In this document: one piece after another, positions 48,560 through 56,636 of the stretch
Numbering within the stretch: the first letter of the stretch is position 1
How the letters are laid out: each line of letters starts with the position of its first letter
Origin: Thermus islandicus DSM 21543
GTDB lineage: Bacteria; Deinococcota; Deinococci; Deinococcales; Thermaceae
Assembly: GCF_000421625.1 (NCBI RefSeq)
Contig: NZ_ATXJ01000002.1
Location: 206,027 to 270,026 of the forward strand
Direction: 5' to 3'
Length of the DNA stretch: 64,000 bases
Program-made: the position numbers and the translations under genes
The notes under the pieces: generated by a model
What the model saw: the letters and a program-made list of their open reading frames with translations, nothing else
Told to the model about the DNA's origin: nothing
Databases searched by the model: none

Positions 48560-48565
48560 AGCATA
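48560..48565 (-). promoter_or_regulatory. -10 box of sdaAB
   Basis: Minus-strand TATGCT (48565-48560) seven bases before ATG 48553, giving a leaderless mRNA. No clear -35 is present. Confidence 0.45.
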
Positions 48566-48622
48566 ACCCATGCGGCTTTCGGCTTCCTCCACCCGGTAGG
48601 AGGTCCTTGCAAGGTGTGGGTA

Positions 48623-49666
48623 TCAGAGGATCTTTAGACCGGCCAAGCGGGCCTCGAGGCGGTCTTTGAACGCCCTCCACTCCCCTTCGGGCACCAGGGC
48701 CACCACCGCCCCGCCGAACCCCGCTCCCGTGAGCTTCGCCCCCAAGGCGCCGGCCTGGAGGGCCTCCTCCACCAAAGCGTCCAGCTCGGGAAGGCTTACC
48801 TCATAGTCTCGGGAGAGGGAGCGGTGGCTTTGGGTCATGAGTTCCCCGAAGGCCCGGGCATCCCCCCGCCTTAGGGCCTCCACCCCCCTCAGTACCCGCA
48901 GGTTCTCCCCCACGATGTGCCGCGCCCGCCGGTCCAGGGGGGAGGGGAGGCTCTCCACCAGGCATAGGTCGGCCACGTCCCGCAGGGCCCGGACCCCAAG
49001 GCGCCTCGCCGCCTCCTCGGCCTCTTGACGCCGCTCGTTGTAGGCTCCTTCGGCCAGGCGCCGCTTGAGCCCAAGGTCCAGCACGGCCACCCGGGTGCCG
49101 GGGGGGAGGGGGAGGTTCTCGTAGGCCAGGGTGCGGGTGTCCAGGAAGAGGGCCTGGCCCACCCTTCCCAGGCTCGAGGCCATCTGGTCCATGAGGCCAC
49201 AGCGCACCCCCACGTACTCGGCCTCGGCCCTCTGGGCCAGGAGGGCGAGCTCGAGGTCGGAAAGGGGCAGGCGGTAGAGGGCCCGGAGGGCCCTCAGGGC
49301 GGCCACCTCCAAGGCCGCCGAGCTGGAAAGCCCCGCCCCCATGGGGAGATCGCTCCGCACGTAAAAGCGCGCCCCTTCCACAGGGTGCCCGGCCTCCCCC
49401 AAGGCCCAAACCACCCCAAGGAGGTAGTCCAGGAAGTCCCCTTGAGGGGGGCTTCCCAGGGGCCTCGCCCTGAGCTCCCTCAGGGTTTCGCTGTAGGCCT
49501 CCACCCGCCCCTCGGCCCGCGCCGCCTCCACCTGGGTAAGGTAGGGGAGGGGGGAGGGAAGGACGTAGCCCTCCTGGTAGTCCGTGTGCTCGCCCAAAAG
49601 GTTGACCCGGCCCGGGGCCTGGGCCGTGGCCTCGGGCAGGATGCCGAAGATCTCCCGGAAGCCCAT
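48623..49666 (-). CDS. galK: Galactokinase
   Basis: 347 residues, typical. GHMP-kinase motifs: the galactose-binding GRVNLLGEHTDY (19-30), the ATP loop LPMGAGLSSSAALE (108-120) and C-terminal GAKLTGAGFGGAVVAL. Catalytic Arg20 and Asp in CGLMDQMAS are present. It phosphorylates galactose at C1. GalT and GalE are not adjacent. The start is seven bases after the znuA-like stop, so it is probably in that transcript, although a CATAAT box ends at the junction. Confidence 0.95.
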   Translation of the reverse strand: MGFREIFGILPEATAQAPGRVNLLGEHTDYQEGYVLPSPLPYLTQVEAARAEGRVEAYSETLRELRARPLGSPPQGDFLDYLLGVVWALGEAGHPVEGARFYVRSDLPMGAGLSSSAALEVAALRALRALYRLPLSDLELALLAQRAEAEYVGVRCGLMDQMASSLGRVGQALFLDTRTLAYENLPLPPGTRVAVLDLGLKRRLAEGAYNERRQEAEEAARRLGVRALRDVADLCLVESLPSPLDRRARHIVGENLRVLRGVEALRRGDARAFGELMTQSHRSLSRDYEVSLPELDALVEEALQAGALGAKLTGAGFGGAVVALVPEGEWRAFKDRLEARLAGLKIL

Positions 49667-49673
49667 GCCCCCA

Positions 49674-50531
49674 TTATGGGCAAAGGGCCTTGCGGTTGTG
49701 GTCCAGGAGGTCCAGGTAGGTGGGGACCTTGGCGTCCAGGGTGTCGGTGTAGAGCACCACCACCCTCGCCCCGATGGCCTCGGCCAGGGTGCGGAGGGCC
49801 TTCCCCTGGAATTGGGGTTCGGCGAGGACCAGCCTTACCCCCTCCCTCTTGGCCCTCTCCAGCAGGGCGAGAAAGCTCTTGCTGCTCACCTCCTGGGCTC
49901 CGCTTTTGGCCAGCACCCCTACCACCTCGAGGCCATAGCGGCGGGCGAAGTAGCGGAAGGCGTCGTGCTGGGCCACCACCTTGGTGCCCCGGAGGGGGCA
50001 GGCCAGCAAGGCCCGGTCCCGCCTTTCCACCTCTTTGCGGAAGCGATCCAGGTTGGCTCCGTAGAGGGCCTTGCCCTTGGGGTCCAGGGAGGAAAGCTCC
50101 TGGAGGATGCGCTGGGCGTAGCGCAGGGCGTAGCTGGGGTCCAGCCACAGGTGGGGATCGCAGGGGCCGTGGGCGTGGTCCTCCTCCCCGTGGCTGTGGG
50201 CGTGGTCCTCCTCGCAGAGGAGGCCGGGCTGGCCTTCCCCGAGCTTCACCACCCTTGCCCCCTTGGGGAGGAGGGGGATGAGCTTGGGCAGGTAGGGCTC
50301 AAGCCCCAGGCCGTTGGCGAAGAGGGCCCGGGCCTGGCTTAGGGCCTGGGCGGTGGAAGGGGTAGGCTCAAAGGTATGGGGGTCGGCCCCCGGCGGGACC
50401 ACCGTGGCCACCTGCACCCGCTCCCCGCCCACCGCCCTCACCAGGTCGGCCAGGATGGGGGTGGTGGCCGCCACGCGCACCTGGGCCAGGGCGGGAAGCC
50501 AAAGAAGCATTAGACCGGCGACGCGCCTCAT
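49674..50531 (-). CDS. znuA: Zinc/manganese ABC-transporter substrate-binding protein (ZnuA-like)
   Basis: 285 residues with a signal peptide (RVAGLMLLWLPALAQ). The cluster-9 fold is shown by VPPGADPHTFEPTPSTAQALSQARALFANGLGLE, a metal-binding histidine in DPHLWLDPSYA, another in VAQHDAFRYFARRYG, and the terminal VVVLYTDTLD. A His/Asp/Glu-rich loop, EEDHAHSHGEEDHAHGP at about 105-121, is typical of zinc-binding ZnuA. The ATG begins a leaderless mRNA below a metal-type operator. No znuB/znuC genes are nearby. Confidence 0.9.
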   Translation of the reverse strand: MRRVAGLMLLWLPALAQVRVAATTPILADLVRAVGGERVQVATVVPPGADPHTFEPTPSTAQALSQARALFANGLGLEPYLPKLIPLLPKGARVVKLGEGQPGLLCEEDHAHSHGEEDHAHGPCDPHLWLDPSYALRYAQRILQELSSLDPKGKALYGANLDRFRKEVERRDRALLACPLRGTKVVAQHDAFRYFARRYGLEVVGVLAKSGAQEVSSKSFLALLERAKREGVRLVLAEPQFQGKALRTLAEAIGARVVVLYTDTLDAKVPTYLDLLDHNRKALCP

Positions 50532-50536
50532 GTAGC

Positions 50537-50566
50537 AAATGATATCGCATTTTCATATAGTGTCAA
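50537..50566 (-). promoter_or_regulatory. Promoter and metal-type operator of the znuA-galK operon
   Basis: Minus-strand consensus TTGACA (50566-50561), a 16-base spacer and TATCAT (50544-50539), then seven bases to ATG 50531. An inverted repeat AAATG-N6-CATTT (50537-50552) lies over the -10 box, spaced like Zur/Fur or MntR boxes. Binding would block the polymerase when metal is plentiful. Confidence 0.7.
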
Positions 50567-50873
50567 GGGGGGCGGTTTAAGAACGGTGTAAGGCCCAGTT
50601 TGGCAAGCTGGTCCTTGGGAGGACGGGCCGTGGCCCAGGACCTCGAGGGCGGGAATCCCCTGGCGGGAGGGTCGGGGGAGCCGGGCGGCGGGGCGCGGGG
50701 TCCTTCCCGGCCCTGGGTCTGGCTCAGGGCGCTACAGGAGGTGGCGGATGAGGGGTATATGGATGGCAGGAAGTGGGGCGGGCCGTTTCCTCCCACCCCA
50801 TGGGGGCCCCGAGCCCCTTCCGGCGGGGAAGCCCCCTAAGGGGCGAGGGGCAGGTGGACGGACGGCCGGGCGT
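50567..50873 (+). other. Intergenic region with degenerate repeat copy and structured leader
   Basis: 307 bases without a believable gene. A degenerate match to the dispersed repeat (AGGCCCAGTTTGGCAA, 50591-50606) lies at the left, and the tandem-GA hairpin at 50806-50851. A TATATG near 50757 might be a -10, giving a leader of about 110 bases. Short frames here are proline/glycine-rich and unlike proteins. I see no known RNA. Confidence 0.5.
50806..50851 (+). other. Stable hairpin with tandem G-A internal loop in the YbjN-gene leader
   Basis: GCCCC-GA-GCCCCTT (50806-50819) pairs with AAGGGGC-GA-GGGGC (50838-50851). The symmetric C-GA-G/C-GA-G loop would form sheared G-A pairs. The apex has an inner GGGG-AAG-CCCC hairpin. 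It ends 22 bases before ATG 50874, without a T-run, so it is not a standard terminator. Confidence 0.55.
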
Positions 50874-51314
50874 ATGCTGGCCTTGCTCCTCCTCCTGGGG
50901 CTGTCCCTGGCCCAGGGGGTGCGCACCTCCCTCACCCCGGGGGAGGTGGAGGCCCTGCTGAAGGCCGGTTCCTATCGGTACGAGCGGGTGGAGGAAAAGG
51001 GGGAGGTGTACTTCCGCCTCCGCCTGGCGGGCCTGGGGGCGGCCCTGTATCTCTTGGACTGCCAGGAGGGGCGGTGTGAGAGCCTACAGCTCTACGCGGG
51101 CTTTTCCATGAAAAAGCCCCCCACCCTGGAGCGCATCAACGCCTGGAACCGGGAGCACCGCTTCTCCCGGGCCTACCTGGATGCGGACGGGGACCCGGTG
51201 CTGGAGGCCGACCTGGACCTTTCGGGCGGGGTGGCGGAAGGGGCCATCCGGGCCTTTTTGGACCTCTTTGAGAAGAGTCTCCGGGCCTTCGCGGCCTGGA
51301 TAGGGTTTGACTAG
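50874..51314 (+). CDS. Secreted YbjN-domain protein
   Basis: 146 residues from ATG 50874, which begins a signal peptide (MLALLLLLGLSLAQG). The rest has the YbjN/type-III-chaperone-like fold: VEALLKAGSYRYERVEEKGEVYFRLRLAG, ALYLLDCQEGRCESLQLYAGF, LERINAWNREHRFSRAYLDADGDPVLEADLDLSGGVAEGAIRAFLDLF. The cysteine pair C-x5-C could form a disulphide. Export is unusual for a YbjN domain. It is the first gene of a three-gene set. Confidence 0.75.
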   Translation: MLALLLLLGLSLAQGVRTSLTPGEVEALLKAGSYRYERVEEKGEVYFRLRLAGLGAALYLLDCQEGRCESLQLYAGFSMKKPPTLERINAWNREHRFSRAYLDADGDPVLEADLDLSGGVAEGAIRAFLDLFEKSLRAFAAWIGFD

Positions 51315-51322
51315 GGGGGCGT

Positions 51323-52030
51323 ATGCCTGAGCTTGCCTTTCCCGCGTGGGCGCGCTGGCGGCTTGGGTGGGCTTTGCTCTTCGGGGTTCTCCTCCTGGCC
51401 CTCGGGCTTGGGATGCGGGAGCTTTGGGGCCTCCTTTTAGGGGTTCTTCTCCTTTGGACCTTTGCCCTAAACCTCCGCCGTACGGGGTATACGGTGGGCC
51501 TCGAGGCCGAAGGCCTCCGCCACGGGGGGAGGCTTTACCGCAGGGAGGCCCTGAGGGGCGTAACCCTGGACGCCCCCTGGGGCAGGCTCTGGCTGGACTT
51601 TGGCGAGGAGAGGCTTTCCCTGCCCCTGGGGCTTCCCGGCTGGGACGAGGCTTTGGCCCATCTGGGAGTGGATTGGCGGGGGGTGGAGGGTCTTCAGGAC
51701 TACCTTCTGGGCCAGCGGGGCCGGGTCTGGTTCCTGGGAGCCCTCCACCCGCCCCGGGAGGCGGAGGGGGTTCACCAATGGGCCCTGGGCCTCTACCGGC
51801 GGCACTTTCGCAAGGTCTACGGGGCGTTTGCCCTTGTGGCCTTGGGGTTCCTGCTCCTCGCCCTTAAGCCCACCCAGGGGCTTGGCGTGGCGGTCCTCCT
51901 TCTGGGGGCGGCCTTAGCCCGCTTTTGGGCCTGGCACTTTCCCCACGACCTGGTGCGTCTGCCGGGTGGGGGAAGGTACAACCCCCTGGACCCGGAGTTC
52001 CTTAGGCTTTGGAAGGAGGCGGGAGGATGA
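51323..52030 (+). CDS. Membrane protein of unknown function, 235 aa
   Basis: Two N-terminal membrane helices (RLGWALLFGVLLLALGLGM and LWGLLLGVLLLWTFAL), a soluble stretch resembling a PH-like segment (TVGLEAEGLRHGGRLYRREALRGVTLDAPWGRLWLDFGEERLSLPLGL), then two more helices (YGAFALVALGFLLLALKP, GVAVLLLGAALARFWAW). It lies eight bases after the YbjN gene, and its stop overlaps the next start (ATGA). The family is not recognised. Confidence 0.7.
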   Translation: MPELAFPAWARWRLGWALLFGVLLLALGLGMRELWGLLLGVLLLWTFALNLRRTGYTVGLEAEGLRHGGRLYRREALRGVTLDAPWGRLWLDFGEERLSLPLGLPGWDEALAHLGVDWRGVEGLQDYLLGQRGRVWFLGALHPPREAEGVHQWALGLYRRHFRKVYGAFALVALGFLLLALKPTQGLGVAVLLLGAALARFWAWHFPHDLVRLPGGGRYNPLDPEFLRLWKEAGG

Positions 52031-53610
52031 GGCTACTCCTTCTTCTTTTGGCCGTGGCGGGGCTTTGGGGTGCCCGGGCCGAGCGGGTGATGGACCGCCT
52101 CCACGGCTTCGCCCTGGACCTGCCCGAGGGGTGGAGGGTGGTCCTGGGAGAGGGAGGGCTTCTCCTTACCGATCTGGAGAGCGCCGTCCTGGTGCGGGGC
52201 ATGCCCCTCAAGCCCCCGAAGGAGGCGGCCAGGCCCCTTCTGGAGGAGGCGAGGCGCCTAAGCGGGGAGCAGGCCACCCTCCACTTCAAGCCGGCCTCCG
52301 GCGGGCTCATGCTCCTCGCCCGGAACCTCCGCTACCCCCTTCCCCTCACCCAGGGGGCCATGGGGGAGCTTGTCCTCTTCGCCCTGGACCCCCAGGTCCA
52401 GGCGGCCCTTTCGGGCCTCCGGTATGAGGCCGCCCACCTCCTCCTCCCCGGCCCCAAGAGCCTTTTCGCCGTGAGCGCCTACCTGCCCCAGGACCTGTCT
52501 TCCGCCGAGCGAAAGGAGGTCCTGGGCCTTCTCCGCTCCCTGGAGTTTTTGGGCCCCAAGGAGCGGGTACCCTACCGGGTGGAGGCGGTCCCCGACCCCC
52601 TCCTGGGCGTGCCCGCCCTGCGCGTCCCCGTGCCCCAGGGGTATACCCTCCAGGGGAGCGTGGTGGACTTCTCCGAGACCCAGCGCCGCCCCGTCTTCCA
52701 GCTCTCCAAGGGCGGGGTGGTCCTCCGGAGGGAGGTGGTCTACCTGGAGGCCCTGGCCATCGCCACGCCCTTCGGGGGAAGCCCGAGCACCCTTTGGCTC
52801 TGGAACGGCCGGGCCGGAAAGGCCCCGGGCTTCCTCTGCGCCCGGAGCCCCGAGGAGCTTCCCGCCCTCCTCGCCCAAGGGCTTTGGGCCTGGGAAACAG
52901 GGGGGCCCTGGGAGGTAGAGAGGGGCAGGCCCCTCCGGGGAACGAGCCGGGTGGCCCGGTACCTGGAGGAGGTGCGGGAGGCCTGGGATAGGAGGATGGG
53001 CCAACAGATGCTCATGGCCACGGGAAGGCCAGGGGACCAGTTCCAGAAGTGGCGGGCCTCCCTGGACCTGCGCGCCTTCCAGGGGAACCTGAGGCGGCAG
53101 GCCGTGGTGGAAGCGCTGGGGTTCTTCAGCTACGCCCCCTCCTTCGCCGCCTCTTCCGCCAGATGCACCCTCTACCTCGAGGTGGCCTTGGTGCACGGGG
53201 CCCCCGAGGCCCTCTCCCAGGAGGAGGGGACGCTTACCGGGGTCTTCCTCGGCCTCTCCCTGGACCCCCGCTTTGCGGCTTTGGAGGCCGAGCGGAGTCG
53301 CCGGGTAAGCGCTGAGCTCACCCGGATGGTCTTGCGAATGAACCAGGAGGCGGAGGAGTTCCACTCCTGGATGCGCCGCTCCTGGACCAACCTCCTCTCG
53401 GACCAGACCTACGCCCGCGATCCGGCCACTGGGGAGACCTTCCGCCTCTACAAGCAGTCCTTTGACACGGGGGCCTTTTGGCGCGAGCCCGTCTTCGGGG
53501 GGGTGATGGGGGGCGTGGAGCGGGGCGGGAAGCTGGAGGAGCTCCTCCAGGCCGGGGGCTGGCGGCGCCTCGAGGAGTCCTTAAGCGGGCTTCCGGGAAC
53601 GTGGCGGTGA
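52027..53610 (+). CDS. Secreted protein of unknown function, 527 aa
   Basis: ATG 52027 overlaps the previous stop (ATGA) and starts a signal peptide (MRLLLLLLAVAGLWGARA). The mature part begins with a PsbP/Mog1-like segment (HGFALDLPEGWRVVLGEGGLLLTDLESAVLVRG) and repeats a similar theme near residue 190 (LRVPVPQGYTLQGSVVDFSETQRRPVFQLSKGGVVL). A C-terminal helical part (RMVLRMNQEAEEFHSWMRRSWTNLLSDQTYARDPATGETFRL) contains a RDPATGE-like motif seen in other DUF proteins. Function unknown; presumably periplasmic. Confidence 0.7.
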   Translation: MRLLLLLLAVAGLWGARAERVMDRLHGFALDLPEGWRVVLGEGGLLLTDLESAVLVRGMPLKPPKEAARPLLEEARRLSGEQATLHFKPASGGLMLLARNLRYPLPLTQGAMGELVLFALDPQVQAALSGLRYEAAHLLLPGPKSLFAVSAYLPQDLSSAERKEVLGLLRSLEFLGPKERVPYRVEAVPDPLLGVPALRVPVPQGYTLQGSVVDFSETQRRPVFQLSKGGVVLRREVVYLEALAIATPFGGSPSTLWLWNGRAGKAPGFLCARSPEELPALLAQGLWAWETGGPWEVERGRPLRGTSRVARYLEEVREAWDRRMGQQMLMATGRPGDQFQKWRASLDLRAFQGNLRRQAVVEALGFFSYAPSFAASSARCTLYLEVALVHGAPEALSQEEGTLTGVFLGLSLDPRFAALEAERSRRVSAELTRMVLRMNQEAEEFHSWMRRSWTNLLSDQTYARDPATGETFRLYKQSFDTGAFWREPVFGGVMGGVERGGKLEELLQAGGWRRLEESLSGLPGTWR

Positions 53611-53621
53611 GGAGGGTGGCG

Positions 53622-53627
53622 TATAAT
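53622..53627 (+). promoter_or_regulatory. Consensus -10 box of the aminotransferase operon
   Basis: TATAAT eight bases before ATG 53635, so the mRNA is leaderless. The spacer side carries no good -35, only TTCCGG near 53591. Confidence 0.6.
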
Positions 53628-53634
53628 CCCCCTC

Positions 53635-54951
53635 ATGGACCTCAAGGCCCTGCACCGGCGGCACGTCCTCACCCCCTGGCTTCCCCAGAAGGCCCTGGAC
53701 CCTCCCCTCGTGGTGCGGGGGGAAGGGGTGTGGCTCTACGACCAGGAGGGGCGGGCGTACCTGGACCTCTCCTCGGGGCTCGTGGCCGCCAACCTGGGCC
53801 ACGGCCACCCCCGGGTGGTCCAGGCCATCGCCGAGCAGGCGGCCACCCTGGCCTACGCCGCCCCAAGCCTCTTCCACGACAAGCGGGCCCTCCTGGCCAA
53901 GGCCCTCTCGGACCTGGCGCCGTGGCCGGAAGGGGCCCGGGTCTTCTTCACCCCTTCCGGCGCGGAGGCCAACGAGGACGCCCTAAAATTTGTCCGCCAC
54001 CTGACGGGCCGGCCCAAGGTCCTCGCCGCCTACCGCTCCTTCCACGGGGCGACCCACGGCGCCGCGGCCCTCACGGGGGAGAACCGCCGCTTCCCCGCCG
54101 AGCCCACCATCCCCGGCGTGGTGCACTTCTTCGCCCCTTACCCCTACCGGAGCCCCTTCCACACGGAAGACCCCCAGGAGGAGGCGGCCAGGGCCTTGGA
54201 CCACCTGGAACGGGTCCTCCTCCACGAGGACCCCGGGCGGGTGGCCGCCATCTTCCTGGAGCCCGTGGTGGGCTCCAACGGGGTCATCGTCTACCCCAAA
54301 GGGTACCTGGAGGGGGTGCGGGCGGTCTGTGACCGCTACGGGATCCTGCTGGTCTTTGACGAGGTGATGACGGGCTTTGGCCGCGTGGGGGCGGCCTTCG
54401 CCGCATGGCGCCTCGGGGTGGTCCCCGACCTCATCACCTTCGCCAAGGGGGTGACCTCGGCCTACGTCCCCCTCGGGGGGGTTCTCGTGCGGGAGGGCCT
54501 GGCCCGGGCCTTTGACGAGACCCCCCTGCCCACGGGGCACACCTACTCCGGCCACCCCCTGGCGGTGGCGGCGGGGCTTGCGGCCCTGGAGGCCTACCGG
54601 GAGGAGGGGCTTCTAGAGCGGGCCCAGCGGCTTGAGCCCTTCTTTCGCGAGGCCTTGGGGGTTCTGGAGGCCCACCCCTGGGTGGGGGAGGTTCGGGGGC
54701 TTGGGGCCTTCTACGGGGTGGAGCTGGTGCGGGACCGCAGGACCCGGGAGCCCCTCTCCCCCTGGCACGCCCCGCCGAGCCCGGCCATGGCCGCCCTCCA
54801 GCGCGCCCTCCTCCAGGAGGGTCTACATGTCCTCAGCAAGCACAACCTCCTGGTGGTGGCCCCGCCCCTCACCGTCCGCGAGGAGGAGTTCCTGGAGGGG
54901 GTGGAGCGCCTTTCCCGGGCCCTCGCCCGGGCCTACGAGCGGGTAGCCTGA
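53635..54951 (+). CDS. Class-III PLP-dependent aminotransferase
   Basis: 438 residues. PLP lysine is Lys271 (ITFAKGVTSAYVPLGGV), with Asp242 in FDEVMTGFGR, the phosphate loop PSGAEANEDALKF, and GHTYSGHPLAVAAGLA. The family covers omega-amino acid:pyruvate, adenosylmethionine-8-amino-7-oxononanoate and beta-alanine aminotransferases. The broad pattern fits an omega-aminotransferase, but the substrate is not readable. Its stop overlaps the next start (TGATG). Confidence 0.88.
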   Translation: MDLKALHRRHVLTPWLPQKALDPPLVVRGEGVWLYDQEGRAYLDLSSGLVAANLGHGHPRVVQAIAEQAATLAYAAPSLFHDKRALLAKALSDLAPWPEGARVFFTPSGAEANEDALKFVRHLTGRPKVLAAYRSFHGATHGAAALTGENRRFPAEPTIPGVVHFFAPYPYRSPFHTEDPQEEAARALDHLERVLLHEDPGRVAAIFLEPVVGSNGVIVYPKGYLEGVRAVCDRYGILLVFDEVMTGFGRVGAAFAAWRLGVVPDLITFAKGVTSAYVPLGGVLVREGLARAFDETPLPTGHTYSGHPLAVAAGLAALEAYREEGLLERAQRLEPFFREALGVLEAHPWVGEVRGLGAFYGVELVRDRRTREPLSPWHAPPSPAMAALQRALLQEGLHVLSKHNLLVVAPPLTVREEEFLEGVERLSRALARAYERVA

Positions 54952-56636
54952 TGGGGAGGCAAGGCTATAGGGACCTTTTGGACCTCTTAAAGGCCCTGGA
55001 GGGCAGGCCCTACCCCTTCTACCGGGACCTCGAGGGGGTCTGGCAGGGGGAAGGGTTCGCCCTGCGCTTTGTCCACGTCCAGGGGGACCCCTTTGCGGCC
55101 CCGAGCGTCCTGGAGGTCCTCTACCCCGAGCCCGCTTTGGGCTCCCTCCGGGTCTACGCCCGCCCCGAGGGCCGGGTGGCGGTGGAGGACTTCCTCCTGC
55201 GGAGCCTCAAGGCCCGGCTCCGCGCCCTCCCCCAGGTGGGGGGGAGCGGCCACTCGGGCCGGGTCTTCGTGGAGGTGGAAAGCCCCAAGGTCCTGAAGCG
55301 GGCGGGGGCCCACCTGGGCCGAGGCCTGGCCCTCCGCTTCCGCCTCGGCCTGCCTGCGGCGGGGCGGCGCATCCTGGGAAAGGAGGCGGCGAGGCTATTT
55401 TGGGCCCTCGGGGAGCACCTTCGGGGTTTCCTCCCCGACCTGGACGGGAGGGCCCTCCTCGCCCACGTCCACCAGGCGGAGGACTTCGCCTTCATCCAAG
55501 AGCGCCTCCCCGCTCGGGGTCTCGTGGCCTTCGTGGGGGAAGGGGCCATCCTCCCCCGGGAGAGCGGGGTGAGCCAAAGGCCCCTGAAGGGCGCCCTTCC
55601 CTTTGAGAGCCCCCCCTCCCTCAGGGTGGCCTTCCGGGTGCCCCACGCCGGGGAGGTTTGGGGCATGGGGCTTCCCCGGGGGCTGACCCTCATCACGGGG
55701 GGCGGGTTCCACGGGAAGACCACCCTCCTCGAGGCCCTGGTCCACGGGGTTCATCCCCACGTGCCGGGGGACGGGCGGGAGTGGGTGGTGACGGAGGCCC
55801 TCTCCCAGAGGGTCCAGTCCGAGGACGGGCGGAGTGTCCGCGGCGTGGACCTGAGGCCCTTCGTCCACGACCTGCCCCTGGGCCAGGACACGGCCTTCTT
55901 CTCCACGGAGGATGCCTCCGGCTCCACCAGCTTGGCGGCGGCCCTCCTCGAGGCCCTGGAGCTTGGGGCACGGGTCCTCCTCCTGGACGAGGACACCTCC
56001 GCCACCAACCTCCTGGTACGGGATGCCCGGATGCAGGCCCTGGTGCGCCGGGAAACCCTCACCCCCATCCTGGACAGGGTTCAGGACTTCAAGGCCCTGG
56101 GGGTGAGCCTGGTCCTGGTGGTGGGGGGCGTGGGGGACTACCTGGACCTGGCGGACACCGTGGTCCTCATGGAGGCCTACCGCCCCCAGGAGGCCACGGC
56201 GGAGGCCCGGGCCATCGCCCGGGCCCACCCCACGGGGCGCGCCTATGGCGAACCCCGATACCCCCTTCAGGTACGGCCCCGGGCCCCGCTTCCCGGAAGC
56301 TTTGACCCAAGGAAGGGGAGGAGGGCCCGGGTGAAGGGAAGGGGCCTGAGGGAGCTCCTCTACGGGGAGGAGGTGGTGGACCTCTCCGCTCTGGACCTCT
56401 TTGAGAACGCCCAGGTCCGCCTCCTGGGCGCGCTCTTCCGCCGCCTCGAGGCCCTGGCCGACGGCAAGACCCCCCTAGGGGTCCTGGCGGCGCGGGCGGT
56501 GCAGGTGGAGGACCTCTTCGCCCTGGAAGAGGTTCCCGAGCTTGCCTTTGTGCGTCCTCTGGAGCTTGGAGCGGCGGCGAACCGGCTCCGGGCCCTTGCG
56601 GTCCGGCAGGTAGAACCCCCTCACCAAGGGTCGTAG
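54951..56636 (+). CDS. Predicted ABC-class ATPase, COG3044 type
   Basis: 561 residues. An N-terminal ~230 residues with no known domain precede an ABC-like ATPase: Walker A GGGFHGKTTL with Lys256, a signature-like stretch EDASGSTSLAAALLEALELG, Walker B ARVLLLDEDTSATN, and a C-terminal segment with LGVLAARAVQVEDLF. The architecture and the loop HGKTT are as in COG3044 proteins, whose function is unknown. Translational coupling to a class-III aminotransferase is the only functional hint. Its 3' end overlaps the convergent AidB-like gene by 16 bases. Confidence 0.85.
   Translation: MGRQGYRDLLDLLKALEGRPYPFYRDLEGVWQGEGFALRFVHVQGDPFAAPSVLEVLYPEPALGSLRVYARPEGRVAVEDFLLRSLKARLRALPQVGGSGHSGRVFVEVESPKVLKRAGAHLGRGLALRFRLGLPAAGRRILGKEAARLFWALGEHLRGFLPDLDGRALLAHVHQAEDFAFIQERLPARGLVAFVGEGAILPRESGVSQRPLKGALPFESPPSLRVAFRVPHAGEVWGMGLPRGLTLITGGGFHGKTTLLEALVHGVHPHVPGDGREWVVTEALSQRVQSEDGRSVRGVDLRPFVHDLPLGQDTAFFSTEDASGSTSLAAALLEALELGARVLLLDEDTSATNLLVRDARMQALVRRETLTPILDRVQDFKALGVSLVLVVGGVGDYLDLADTVVLMEAYRPQEATAEARAIARAHPTGRAYGEPRYPLQVRPRAPLPGSFDPRKGRRARVKGRGLRELLYGEEVVDLSALDLFENAQVRLLGALFRRLEALADGKTPLGVLAARAVQVEDLFALEEVPELAFVRPLELGAAANRLRALAVRQVEPPHQGS

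Noticed and set aside
49669..49674. CATAAT before galK as an independent promoter
   Set aside because: It coincides with the znuA-like stop (CCA TAA) and lacks a -35; kept only as a possibility in the galK entry.
50600..50839. 79-residue frame in the znuA-ybjN gap
   Set aside because: Gly/Pro/Arg-rich, no SD, no homology pattern, and it crosses the structured leader.
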